NCBI GenBank assembly: GCA_022866645.1
Contig: JALHUQ010000241.1
Span: 1-17,152, forward strand
Direction: 5' to 3'
From: Woeseiaceae bacterium
Lineage (GTDB): Bacteria > Pseudomonadota > Gammaproteobacteria > Steroidobacterales > Woeseiaceae
DNA: 17,152 nt
In this document: positions 7,665 through 14,197 of the stretch, in pieces
How positions within the stretch are numbered: the stretch's first letter is position 1
Layout: the number at the start of each line of letters is the position of its first letter
The notes under the pieces: generated by a model
The model's input: only the letters and a program-made list of their open reading frames with translations
What the model was told of the DNA's origin: nothing
Databases searched by the model: none
Position numbers and translations under genes: made by a program

Positions 7665-8711
7665 CTACGCCTGATCGCGATTGATACCGCCCGTCAACAC
7701 ATAAGCATGATAGCCGCGCTCGCTCAAAATGTAGGCGCCGGCCGAGCTGCGCCGCCCTGTATCACAGCAAACGATGTACTTTTTGTCGGGATCCAGAGTA
7801 TTTATTTTCAATCGTATAAAATACAGCGGAATATTCAGCGCGCCATCAAGATGCTGATTTTCAAACTCACTGGGCAGCCTGACATCCAGCCATTGTCCAC
7901 CGGAGCGAATAATTTCCTCAGCTTCAGCCTTGGTCACCCAATCCAGCATGGGTTCATTCAACAATTTCTTAAAGTCATCCTTGCCAAGGCGCATAACAGC
8001 ACCGTCACTGCGCATCGTCACGGTCGCGTTTCGCTTCGCGTCTGATATCAGCGCTTCTTCGCCAAAAGTATCTCCAACCGACAATTCCGCCAGTTTGATA
8101 CCTTCCTTGCTCAGCGGAGTCTCGCGCGTAACGAGAGCAGTGCCACGAATCAGCACGTAAAAATAGTCTCCCTCAGCACCTTGCTTCAGGATGACATCAC
8201 CCGTGCGATAGTTGATTTGTTGCATGCGCATGAAGATCGCCTGGATGTTCGCGGGCGGAATCTTGTGGAATGCTTTGGTCTGCAACAGCATCGTCATCCA
8301 GTCCTGACTGGATTGATCGGACTTTCCCGCCAGCTCCGATACTTCGTAAGTACCGGTCTGGTCCCACGTCAACATGACATCGAGGAGGTCGCTGTCTATA
8401 GAAATAAATTGAACACGATCCCTGGCACGTCCCGAAACGCGACGTGGAAAAACGGGGGCAACGGGATTTCGCGCCAACTCGGTACCGCCTTTGACGGCGC
8501 CAACAATTTTTCCCTGATCGACCAGCTCGAGAACGCCTGAAACGATATACAGCGTGCGTTTCTCGGTGTCGCCTTCTTTGAACAGTAATTGACCCGGCGA
8601 CATCTCTCGAATTTGCACCTTGCGCGCGAGTGCCGCGAGATTATCTCGCTTCAGTCCGTCTAGCGGAGAAAATCCTCTGAGCAGCTCTGTGCTTACCTGC
8701 TCACTAGCCAT
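7665..8711 (-). CDS. tandem cyclic-nucleotide-binding-like domains fused to a rhodanese domain
   Basis: A 348-residue protein with no signal peptide or membrane segment. Residues about 12-110 form a Crp-type beta-roll (KEGDTEKRTLYIVSGVLELVD), but its phosphate-binding cassette is not recognisable. Residues about 145-255 form a second cNMP domain with the cassette intact: FGEEAL at 216-221 and RNATV from Arg227. Residues about 262-345 form a single rhodanese domain (WLDVRLPSEFENQHLDGALNIP) with active-site loop CDTGRRS and catalytic Cys316. No helix-turn-helix is seen, so it is not a Crp-type transcription factor. A role as a nucleotide-responsive sulfur-transfer or redox protein is an inference. 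The start ATG has AGGA seven bases upstream (8718-8722 region). It is transcribed toward pilZ. The partner and ligand are unknown. Confidence 0.87.
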   Translation of the reverse strand: MASEQVSTELLRGFSPLDGLKRDNLAALARKVQIREMSPGQLLFKEGDTEKRTLYIVSGVLELVDQGKIVGAVKGGTELARNPVAPVFPRRVSGRARDRVQFISIDSDLLDVMLTWDQTGTYEVSELAGKSDQSSQDWMTMLLQTKAFHKIPPANIQAIFMRMQQINYRTGDVILKQGAEGDYFYVLIRGTALVTRETPLSKEGIKLAELSVGDTFGEEALISDAKRNATVTMRSDGAVMRLGKDDFKKLLNEPMLDWVTKAEAEEIIRSGGQWLDVRLPSEFENQHLDGALNIPLYFIRLKINTLDPDKKYIVCCDTGRRSSAGAYILSERGYHAYVLTGGINRDQA

Positions 8712-8870
8712 TATTCATCCTGTTTTCACTCGAGTTTCGCTCATGGGGCGCCAAGGCCCCGTCAGTGGCGTATTCTACCGTTAATTCAATAACTTCGGAT
8801 ACTATGTCATGTGCGCAGCGTGAAGCGGCGCACAGTTTGTTTGGGAGTTCTGGGACGTATGAGACCTCGG
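8712..8870. promoter_or_regulatory. intergenic region upstream of the cNMP/rhodanese gene
   Basis: A 159-base gap between two minus-strand genes, which must hold either the promoter of the cNMP/rhodanese gene or the end of the fad transcript. An inverted repeat pairs GTGCGC (8811-8816) with GCGCAC (8828-8833), and a 5-base stem GGGGC/GCCCC lies near 8744-8760. Neither is followed by a T-tract on the minus strand, so I do not call a terminator. On the minus strand TAGAAT (near 8772-8777) could be a -10 box, without a clear -35. Confidence 0.3.
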
Positions 8871-10895
8871 TCACAGCCCAGACCACCCGGGGTGCGGTTC
8901 GAACCGCTCGCCGTGGGCTTTCGCAAGTTCATTCAGCCGCATGACGACCGCGGTCGTGCCGCGTTCCTTTGCGTAATGCAAGGGGCCACCCCGAAACGGC
9001 GCAAAGCCGGTGCCGAATATCACGCCTGCGTCCAGAAGATCAGCGTCGGCGACAACCTTGTCATACAAACAAGCGACGGCTTCGTTCACCATTGGCAATA
9101 TCAGTCGATCTTCGATATCGGCGGGTAAGTGGGTGGATTTGCTACCGTTGTCGGGGGACTTCTTTAGCGCCTTGCCATTCTCCCAAACATAGTAACCCTG
9201 TCCTGATTTTCGACCGAGCAGCCCTTTGTCGACCATCGCCTGCAGTGTTGCGGGCACTGGTCGGTTCATTGATGCCCCGAGAACTTTCGACACATGCAAC
9301 GCGACATCCAGTCCCACGCTGTCGGCCAGCTCAACTGGCCCCATCGGCATGCCAAACGCGACCGCTACCTTATCGATCTCTGCGAGTGCCACTCCTTCCT
9401 CGGCGAGATGCATGGCCTCACTCATGTAAGGCGCAAGAATTCTGTTGACGACAAAACCCGGCGAACTTCTGCACTCCAGTGGCAATTTTGCTATGCCTTT
9501 GGTAAACGCGAATCCGATGTCCAAGGCATCCTGATCGGTGTCATCACAGCGTATCACTTCGACCAGGGGCAGCATGGCGACAGGATTGAAAAAGTGCAGT
9601 CCGATGAAACGCTGCGGTTCACGCAATACTGTGCGCAATTCTTCCAGCCGAATACTTGAAGTATTGGTCGCCAGTATCGCGCCCGGCTTCATCTTCGCCT
9701 GCAGAGACTCGTAAAGCGCCTGTTTCGCTTCCAGATTCTCATAGATAGCCTCGATGACAAGATCCGCATCGATGGCGCCAATTCCGTCAACATCCGACCG
9801 CAGTCGTTCCGTTGTCGTCTTTCGCAACTCGTCGTCGCGTACCCGTTTCGCGAATAATTTCGCTGCGCGCTCCATCGCCGGATCAATATATTTTTGTTCG
9901 CGATCCTGAAGCGTCACTGTATGACCTCTAAGCGCACACCAGGCTGCGATATCGCCACCCATTACCCCGGCGCCAACGACGTGCACGTGCTTCACCTCAG
10001 TGTCAGTCTTTTTTCCCTGGCTCTTCAGGCGATTTTGCAAAAAGAAAACCCTGACGAGGTTTCTGGATGTACTCGAACACATCAGTTCTGCAAAGCTGCT
10101 TGCCTCGACTTCATAACCCGTCGTCGTCGATGCGCCGTCAGCGGTCCAGTTAGCGATCATCGCGTAAGGAGCAGGATAGTGATCCTCCCGCGCTTTCTCC
10201 CGGACCTGTTTCAATAGCATCTTGCGAACAGCCGGGCGCAGAAATGCCAGCCCCAACATTTGGTCGACCAGCGGGGCGCGTTTTTTAGGGGGTCGCTTGG
10301 AAATTAGCGCCATCGCATCAACGCGCCACTGCTCTTCGGACGTGATTTTGTCTACCAGGCCAATCGCTTTGGCCTTATCGGGAGCGATTGGCGCGCCCGT
10401 AAGCATAAGTTGCATTCCTGCACGTACGCCACACAACTGAATTGCCCTGACCGTTCCACCAAATCCGGGATGCAGTCCAAGATTGACTTCCGGCAGTCCG
10501 AGTATTTTCTTCGTTCCGGAAAAAACAATGCGGTAGTCACAGGCTAATGCCAGTTCGAGGCCACCGCCAAGACAAAAACCGTTGATAACAGCGACGGTGG
10601 GACAACGCAGATCCGCCAACTTATCCATGAGCTGCTGCCCGAGTCGTACGACTTCACGGGCGCGCTCGACAGAGTCAATCTTGACGAACTCTTTGATATC
10701 GGCACCCATGACGAAGCTCTGATCCTTGCCCGACCATAAAACCAGTCCCGCTGGTGCCTGTCGAGTCAGCGGATCGAGTACATCGTTGAACTCGTGCATG
10801 ATCTCCGACGAAAGCACGTTGACCTTCGACTCCGCTGTGTCCAGGCACAACCACACCACGCCAGTGTCGTCTGTATTCGTTTTCCAGTGTTGCAT
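8871..10895 (-). CDS. fadJ: bifunctional enoyl-CoA hydratase / 3-hydroxyacyl-CoA dehydrogenase (FadJ/FadB type)
   Basis: Fatty acid beta-oxidation alpha subunit of 674 residues; E. coli FadJ has 714 and FadB 729. The N-terminal crotonase domain (about 1-190) has GADIKEF and both catalytic glutamates, Glu114 in GGGLELALACDYRI and Glu136 in LGLPEVNLGLHPGFGGT. The dehydrogenase domain starts with the NAD motif VVGAGVMGGDIA (Gly308, 310, 313). ATNTSS and HFFNP (catalytic His434) follow, then two C-terminal helical segments containing GFVVNRILAPY and GMPMGPVELAD. The shorter length argues for FadJ over FadB, but the symbol is tentative. No thiolase gene (fadI/fadA) lies next to it here. The ATG is 2 bases after the stop of the upstream EEP gene, so the two are probably co-transcribed. 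Together with the + strand fab block, the window holds both synthesis and breakdown of fatty acids. Confidence 0.9.
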   Translation of the reverse strand: MQHWKTNTDDTGVVWLCLDTAESKVNVLSSEIMHEFNDVLDPLTRQAPAGLVLWSGKDQSFVMGADIKEFVKIDSVERAREVVRLGQQLMDKLADLRCPTVAVINGFCLGGGLELALACDYRIVFSGTKKILGLPEVNLGLHPGFGGTVRAIQLCGVRAGMQLMLTGAPIAPDKAKAIGLVDKITSEEQWRVDAMALISKRPPKKRAPLVDQMLGLAFLRPAVRKMLLKQVREKAREDHYPAPYAMIANWTADGASTTTGYEVEASSFAELMCSSTSRNLVRVFFLQNRLKSQGKKTDTEVKHVHVVGAGVMGGDIAAWCALRGHTVTLQDREQKYIDPAMERAAKLFAKRVRDDELRKTTTERLRSDVDGIGAIDADLVIEAIYENLEAKQALYESLQAKMKPGAILATNTSSIRLEELRTVLREPQRFIGLHFFNPVAMLPLVEVIRCDDTDQDALDIGFAFTKGIAKLPLECRSSPGFVVNRILAPYMSEAMHLAEEGVALAEIDKVAVAFGMPMGPVELADSVGLDVALHVSKVLGASMNRPVPATLQAMVDKGLLGRKSGQGYYVWENGKALKKSPDNGSKSTHLPADIEDRLILPMVNEAVACLYDKVVADADLLDAGVIFGTGFAPFRGGPLHYAKERGTTAVVMRLNELAKAHGERFEPHPGWSGL

Positions 10896-10897
10896 AG

Positions 10898-11632
10898 CTA
10901 TCTCGGCTCAAAATCACAAATAATCGGTAAATGATCGGACAAACGCACGTTCGGGACTTCGAATCCCGTTACGTCGATACCGTCCTGGTAGAGGACGAAA
11001 TCCAGTTCCTTGCGCGGCGACCGGCTAGGGTAGGTGGGCAGGCTTTCCGTATTGGCAGACCTCAAACCGGCCGCCTTCATGAACAGGTAGATCTCATTTT
11101 CGCCCCAGAACGTATTGAAATCGCCTGTGACGACCACCGGTTTCTTCGTATTCATGATCAGATCGTAGAGGTGCCGCAGCTGTAAATGGCGGTGCCGGTA
11201 CTTAAGCGACAAGTGCACCAGAAAAATCGCGTAATCCTTCATTTCCAACTCGATGATCAGGCGCTTGATGCCGGTATCGAAATAGTGAAACTTCTCGCCA
11301 TGAACTCGGCGTGCGGCCATGAAGGCGTTGCCTTGCTTGCGAACAATCGGGAGCAACTTGTTGAACGATTTCTCACCGTACTTCGTTTCGTAGGACGTAT
11401 TCATGCCAAGGTCGGCCGCCAACTTCTCGGCCTGGTTGACGTTACGACTGCGAATGGAGCCCGTATCGACCTCAATGAGGCCGACGATATCCGGGTCAGC
11501 GGATTTGATGAATTTTGTGATATCGGGGAGTACCGATTGATTTCCGAGCACATAACCGGCACCCGGCAGCGGCATATGCAGACTGGCGCCGCCGCCGACC
11601 GCGTATCGAATATTGTATTGAAGGAGGCGCAT
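10898..11632 (-). CDS. endonuclease/exonuclease/phosphatase (EEP) superfamily protein
   Basis: A 244-residue Mg-dependent hydrolase of the DNase I / sphingomyelinase / exonuclease III fold. The superfamily motifs are in order: LLQYNI with Asn7, GLIEVD with metal-binding Glu54, FLVHLSL with His140, TGDFNTF with Asp171 and Asn173, LDFVLY with Asp211, and LSDHLPIICDF with Asp233-His234. There is no signal peptide, so it should be cytoplasmic. I chose the ATG ending at 11632 because the conserved strand MRLLQYNI begins there; an in-frame ATG three codons upstream (11641) is the alternative, and neither has a strong Shine-Dalgarno. The substrate (DNA, RNA, phosphoinositide or nucleotide conjugate) cannot be told from motifs. 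It is coupled to the downstream fad gene and divergent from the TIR-like gene. Confidence 0.85.
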   Translation of the reverse strand: MRLLQYNIRYAVGGGASLHMPLPGAGYVLGNQSVLPDITKFIKSADPDIVGLIEVDTGSIRSRNVNQAEKLAADLGMNTSYETKYGEKSFNKLLPIVRKQGNAFMAARRVHGEKFHYFDTGIKRLIIELEMKDYAIFLVHLSLKYRHRHLQLRHLYDLIMNTKKPVVVTGDFNTFWGENEIYLFMKAAGLRSANTESLPTYPSRSPRKELDFVLYQDGIDVTGFEVPNVRLSDHLPIICDFEPR

Positions 11633-11641
11633 GCAATGCAT

Positions 11642-11730
11642 ACGATACCGAAACGGCCGCTGTAGCGCTATGCGGGCGTGCGAGGAATTAATTCGCTAGA
11701 CTTGGGTCGTCATATAGATAGGAGCAACAG
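11642..11730. promoter_or_regulatory. divergent intergenic region between the EEP and TIR-like genes
   Basis: These 89 bases separate two divergent start codons, so promoters for both directions should lie here or just inside the genes. A perfect 10-base palindrome GAATTAATTC sits at 11685-11694. On the + strand TAGGAG at 11719-11724 is a good Shine-Dalgarno for the GTG at 11731. I cannot assign a -35/-10 pair with confidence; CATATAGAT at 11711-11719 is too close to the start to be the -10 box of a leader-bearing mRNA. Confidence 0.4.
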
Positions 11731-12207
11731 GTGTCCGAAAAGAACCCGATTACTGTCTTCGCATCCCATGCATTTGAGGAAAGCGACGATTACCTGCGCC
11801 TGTTTGAATTCCTCGAGGGCGTTGACAGTTTTTATTACCTCAATGTCAGCAAGCCGGAAAACGTTCCCCTAACGGGCGGACTACAAGCCATCAAGGATGA
11901 ACTAATTGAACAGATTAAGGCCGCCGAGGCGGTGGTCATCTTGTCCAGCACCTATGAACTGCGACTGGATATTGTGCGTTTCATAATGGATGTCGCGGAA
12001 GCGAACAGCAAAGGCATGATCGCCCTTCGACCTTTCGGTGTATCTGCCGACACTCCTCAGGAATTGCAGCAGCGGTGTCAGGAGATCATTGAGTGGAATG
12101 ACCGCGAAATGGTCGACGCGCTGCGTCGCCAGGCGCGCGGTGAGGACACCTCGAGGTGGGAAGTCCTCGACTTTCCCGGTTTCGATGCGGATGGGCCTAC
12201 CGATTAG
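11731..12207 (+). CDS. small TIR-like (MTH538/ThsB-type) domain protein
   Basis: A 158-residue soluble protein that starts at GTG 11731, with AGGAG at 11720-11724. The pattern fits a TIR-like flavodoxin fold: strand ITVFASHA (7-14), an acidic helix EESDDYLRLFEFLE, strand FYYLNVSKPE, helix IKDELIEQIKAAEA, strand VVILSS (68-73), helix IVRFIMDVAEANSKG and strand MIALRPFG. It is closest in layout to the DUF1863/ThsB_TIR group, some of which make cyclic ADP-ribose-type signals in Thoeris defence. The helix that usually carries the catalytic Glu (W-V-x-x-E-I-x-x-A) reads I-V-R-F-I-M-D-V-A, with Ile85 at that place, so NAD cleavage is doubtful. The C-terminal 50 residues are charged and not recognised. 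The gene overlaps the next one by 17 bases or more. The family call is by eye and moderate. Confidence 0.6.
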   Translation: MSEKNPITVFASHAFEESDDYLRLFEFLEGVDSFYYLNVSKPENVPLTGGLQAIKDELIEQIKAAEAVVILSSTYELRLDIVRFIMDVAEANSKGMIALRPFGVSADTPQELQQRCQEIIEWNDREMVDALRRQARGEDTSRWEVLDFPGFDADGPTD

Positions 12208-13135
12208 GCCAGTCATAATCGCCCACAGGGGAGCGTCGGGTTATTTGCCGGAACATACGCTCCAAGCCAAGGCCCTTGCTTACACCATGGGCGCTGATTA
12301 CCTCGAACAGGACGTCGTCGCGACCCAGGACGATCAGCTCGTTGTATTGCATGACATTCATCTGGATCGCGTAACGGACGTTGCCGAACGATTCCCGGGG
12401 CGCGATCGCCTTGACGGACGGTTCTACGTTCGCGACTTTTCCCTGCACGAAATTCGATCGCTTAGAGTGCATGAGCGCATGAACGCCGACGGATCCCCGG
12501 TCTACCCGGGACGGCCGCCTGGGACCGAAGAATATCGTGTGCACACGTTTTCAGAAGAGCTCACTTTTATCGCCGAGCTGCAGGTGACGGGCGGACGCCC
12601 TGTCGGTATTTATCCGGAAATCAAAAGTCCTGCCTGGCACAAAGAAGAGGGTTTTGACATCACGCCATCATTCCTGAATGTGCTCAGTGAGCATGGTTAC
12701 GTGGCGCATACCGATCCGGTTTATGTGCAGTGCTTTGACGATCAGGAATTGGTGCGCGTACGTGAGGTTCATAACTGCTCCCTGAAGTTAATTCAGCTGA
12801 TTGGTGACAATGAGTGGGGCGAAGCTGATACCGATTATGATCAGCTTTGCAGCTCTCGCGGTCTCAAACGCCTCGCGAAAACGGTCGACGGTATCGGACC
12901 GTGGATAAACCACCTGTATCGTCTGAGGTCTGATCGGCAAATCGAGGACTCCGGCTTGGTAGCCAGGGCGCACGAGCAGGGGCTGGCTGTGCATCCATTT
13001 ACGTTTCGCAGCGACGATCTTCCACCGGGCTTCGGGTCCTTTGCCGAACTGATGCGTTTTGCTGTCGACAAGCTGTCGATTGACGGTCTGTTTACGGACT
13101 TTCCCGACCTGGCCCGGGCGCAAGCGAATAGTTAG
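12191..13135 (+). CDS. GlpQ-type glycerophosphodiester phosphodiesterase, apparently cytoplasmic
   Basis: Hydrolyses glycerophosphodiesters (deacylated phospholipid head groups) to glycerol-3-phosphate and an alcohol. It has 314 residues from ATG 12191 and follows E. coli GlpQ closely: IIAHRGASGYLPEHT with catalytic His12, YLEQDVV with Glu39 and Asp41, VVLHD with His54, YPGR, GIYPEIKSP with Glu143, QCFD, and GLFTDFPD near the C-terminus. GlpQ is normally a periplasmic protein of about 358 residues. Here the homology begins 8 residues after the start with no signal peptide, and the upstream extension of the frame lies inside the TIR-like gene and does not look like one. ATG 12185 is an equally possible start. 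It overlaps the TIR-like gene (stop at 12207), indicating translational coupling. A cytoplasmic location is an inference. Confidence 0.9.
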   Translation: MGLPIRPVIIAHRGASGYLPEHTLQAKALAYTMGADYLEQDVVATQDDQLVVLHDIHLDRVTDVAERFPGRDRLDGRFYVRDFSLHEIRSLRVHERMNADGSPVYPGRPPGTEEYRVHTFSEELTFIAELQVTGGRPVGIYPEIKSPAWHKEEGFDITPSFLNVLSEHGYVAHTDPVYVQCFDDQELVRVREVHNCSLKLIQLIGDNEWGEADTDYDQLCSSRGLKRLAKTVDGIGPWINHLYRLRSDRQIEDSGLVARAHEQGLAVHPFTFRSDDLPPGFGSFAELMRFAVDKLSIDGLFTDFPDLARAQANS

Positions 13136-14021
13136 TCGGCGAAAACTCAGTATTGAGCCGCTCGCACACGGCTTTTCGGGCCGATTTCAGGCGATGGGTA
13201 GCCCCTGCGAATTGCTAACTGAAGCGGCCTCCGCCAGGGATGCCGAAGAACTCACCGCCCTGGTTGCGACTGAGGCATGGCGGATCGAAGACAAGTTCAG
13301 CCGGTACTTGGGCGGGAATATCATCGCAGAGATCAATTCCGCGAACGGCCGACCCATCGAGGTTGATGAAGAGACCGCCCAGCTTCTCGATTTCGCCGCA
13401 ACGCTACATCAGTTGAGCGACGGCGCTTTCGACATCACATCGGGCGTGCTGCGGCGAGCGTGGACCTTCGATGGCAGCGACCGAATTCCTGCGGACGAAA
13501 CCGTGACCGAACTGCTGCACCTGGTCGGCTGGAAACGCTGCGAATGGCATGCTCCTGTTTTGCAGTTGCCGCAGAACATGGAGATCGATCTCGGCGGGAT
13601 TGGCAAGGAGTACGCTGTTGATCGAGCCGTTCTTGAATTGCGCGCAAGTGTGGCTGTTCCGTGCCTCGTCAACTTCGGCGGGGATTTGGCAATTACCGGG
13701 CCGCCGCAGCTGCGGAATGCCTGGAGCATCGGAATTGAGGGAATTGAACTCGATGCGGCCGATAAATTGATCGAGCTGAGACAGGGCGCGATAGCGACCA
13801 GCGGGGATGCGCGACGTTTTGTGCGGCGCAACGGCATTCGATACGGTCATGTCATCGATCCCAGAACAGGCTGGCCGGTTTCCGATGCTGCGTCGTCGAT
13901 CACGGTCGCCGCCGATACCTGCACACAAGCCGGCACTCTAGCCACGCTGGCCATGCTGAGGGGGCGCGACGCCGAACGGTTTCTGGACGGGCAGGCGGAG
14001 CAATATTGGTGCAGACGCTGA
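13080..14021 (+). CDS. apbE: ApbE-like FAD:protein FMN transferase (start uncertain)
   Basis: ApbE enzymes attach FMN from FAD to a Thr or Ser of target flavoproteins. Visible features are FQAMGSPCELL, KFSRYLGGNIIAEIN, LSDGAFDITSGVLRRAW, the FAD-binding EIDLGGIGKEYAVDRA, VNFGGDLAITG, ATSGDARRF and GHVIDPRTGWPVS. The metal-site motif normally reading A-D-A-L-A-T reads A-G-T-L-A-T (Gly codon 13932-13934). No ATG or GTG lies between the GDPD stop and the conserved core. TTG 13080 (or TTG 13059) inside the GDPD gene is the likely start; ATG 13194 would remove the first strand. No lipoprotein signal is seen, unlike the classical exported ApbE. It is the last gene of the TIR-GDPD-ApbE unit. Its flavoprotein target is not in view. 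Confidence 0.82.
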   Translation: MTVCLRTFPTWPGRKRIVSRRKLSIEPLAHGFSGRFQAMGSPCELLTEAASARDAEELTALVATEAWRIEDKFSRYLGGNIIAEINSANGRPIEVDEETAQLLDFAATLHQLSDGAFDITSGVLRRAWTFDGSDRIPADETVTELLHLVGWKRCEWHAPVLQLPQNMEIDLGGIGKEYAVDRAVLELRASVAVPCLVNFGGDLAITGPPQLRNAWSIGIEGIELDAADKLIELRQGAIATSGDARRFVRRNGIRYGHVIDPRTGWPVSDAASSITVAADTCTQAGTLATLAMLRGRDAERFLDGQAEQYWCRR

Positions 14022-14197
14022 CCGTGATGATGCGAAGTAACATACAAAATGACGTGTAACTAATTGTTTTTTAATGATATAGGATGTGGTTGCCTTTTGG
14101 CAGTCGACCATTTATGGTCTAGGCGGTCCGATTTGCGCTTTGCAGGACTGAGAACTCTGTCCTTTATTGGTCATCGAAATCAAATAATCATGACGCG
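14022..14197 (+). promoter_or_regulatory. intergenic region with palindromes before the coiled-coil gene
   Basis: An AT-rich stretch at about 14056-14085 (TAATTGTTTTTTAATGATAT) could form promoter elements. Two inverted repeats follow: TGCC-TTTT-GGCA at 14091-14102 and the perfect palindrome GACCATTTATGGTC at 14106-14119. The second is a plausible operator, about 80 bases before the next start codon. No Shine-Dalgarno is evident before ATG 14198. A promoter for region 4 is inferred; no regulator is identified. Confidence 0.4.
14106..14119. repeat. 14-base perfect palindrome, candidate operator
   Basis: GACCAT and ATGGTC flank a TT centre, forming a perfect inverted repeat in a short intergenic region, 3 bases after a second small hairpin (14091-14102). 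It is not followed by a T-tract, so a protein-binding site is more likely than a terminator. Confidence 0.45.

Noticed and set aside
7651..7668. GTAGG/CCTAC inverted repeat between pilZ and the convergent cNMP/rhodanese gene, considered as a bidirectional terminator.
   Set aside because: The stem is only 5 pairs with an 8-base loop and no T-tract on either strand.
8811..8833. GTGCGC/GCGCAC hairpin after the fad gene, considered as its terminator.
   Set aside because: On the minus strand the hairpin is followed by ATGACATAG, not a T-run. It remains an unexplained inverted repeat.
9894..10217. Long + strand reading frames opposite fadJ and other minus-strand genes.
   Set aside because: They are antisense shadows without recognisable motifs, and the minus-strand frames carry full sets of catalytic residues.
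11631..11699. A 22-residue + strand reading frame with three Cys, preceded by AAGGAGG at 11621-11627, considered as a small peptide gene.
   Set aside because: The Shine-Dalgarno match is only 3 bases from the ATG and is the complement of the first codons of the minus-strand EEP gene, so it is probably chance. No relation to methanobactin precursors is visible.
12038..12190. Upstream extension of the GDPD reading frame, considered as a signal peptide or extra domain.
   Set aside because: It lies wholly inside the TIR-like gene in another frame, is Arg- and Ser-rich, and lacks a hydrophobic core. The recognisable homology starts after 12191.
11731..12207. The TIR-like gene as part of a Thoeris defence system.
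   Set aside because: No ThsA-like NADase or SLOG/Sir2 effector is encoded on either side, and the catalytic Glu seems absent.
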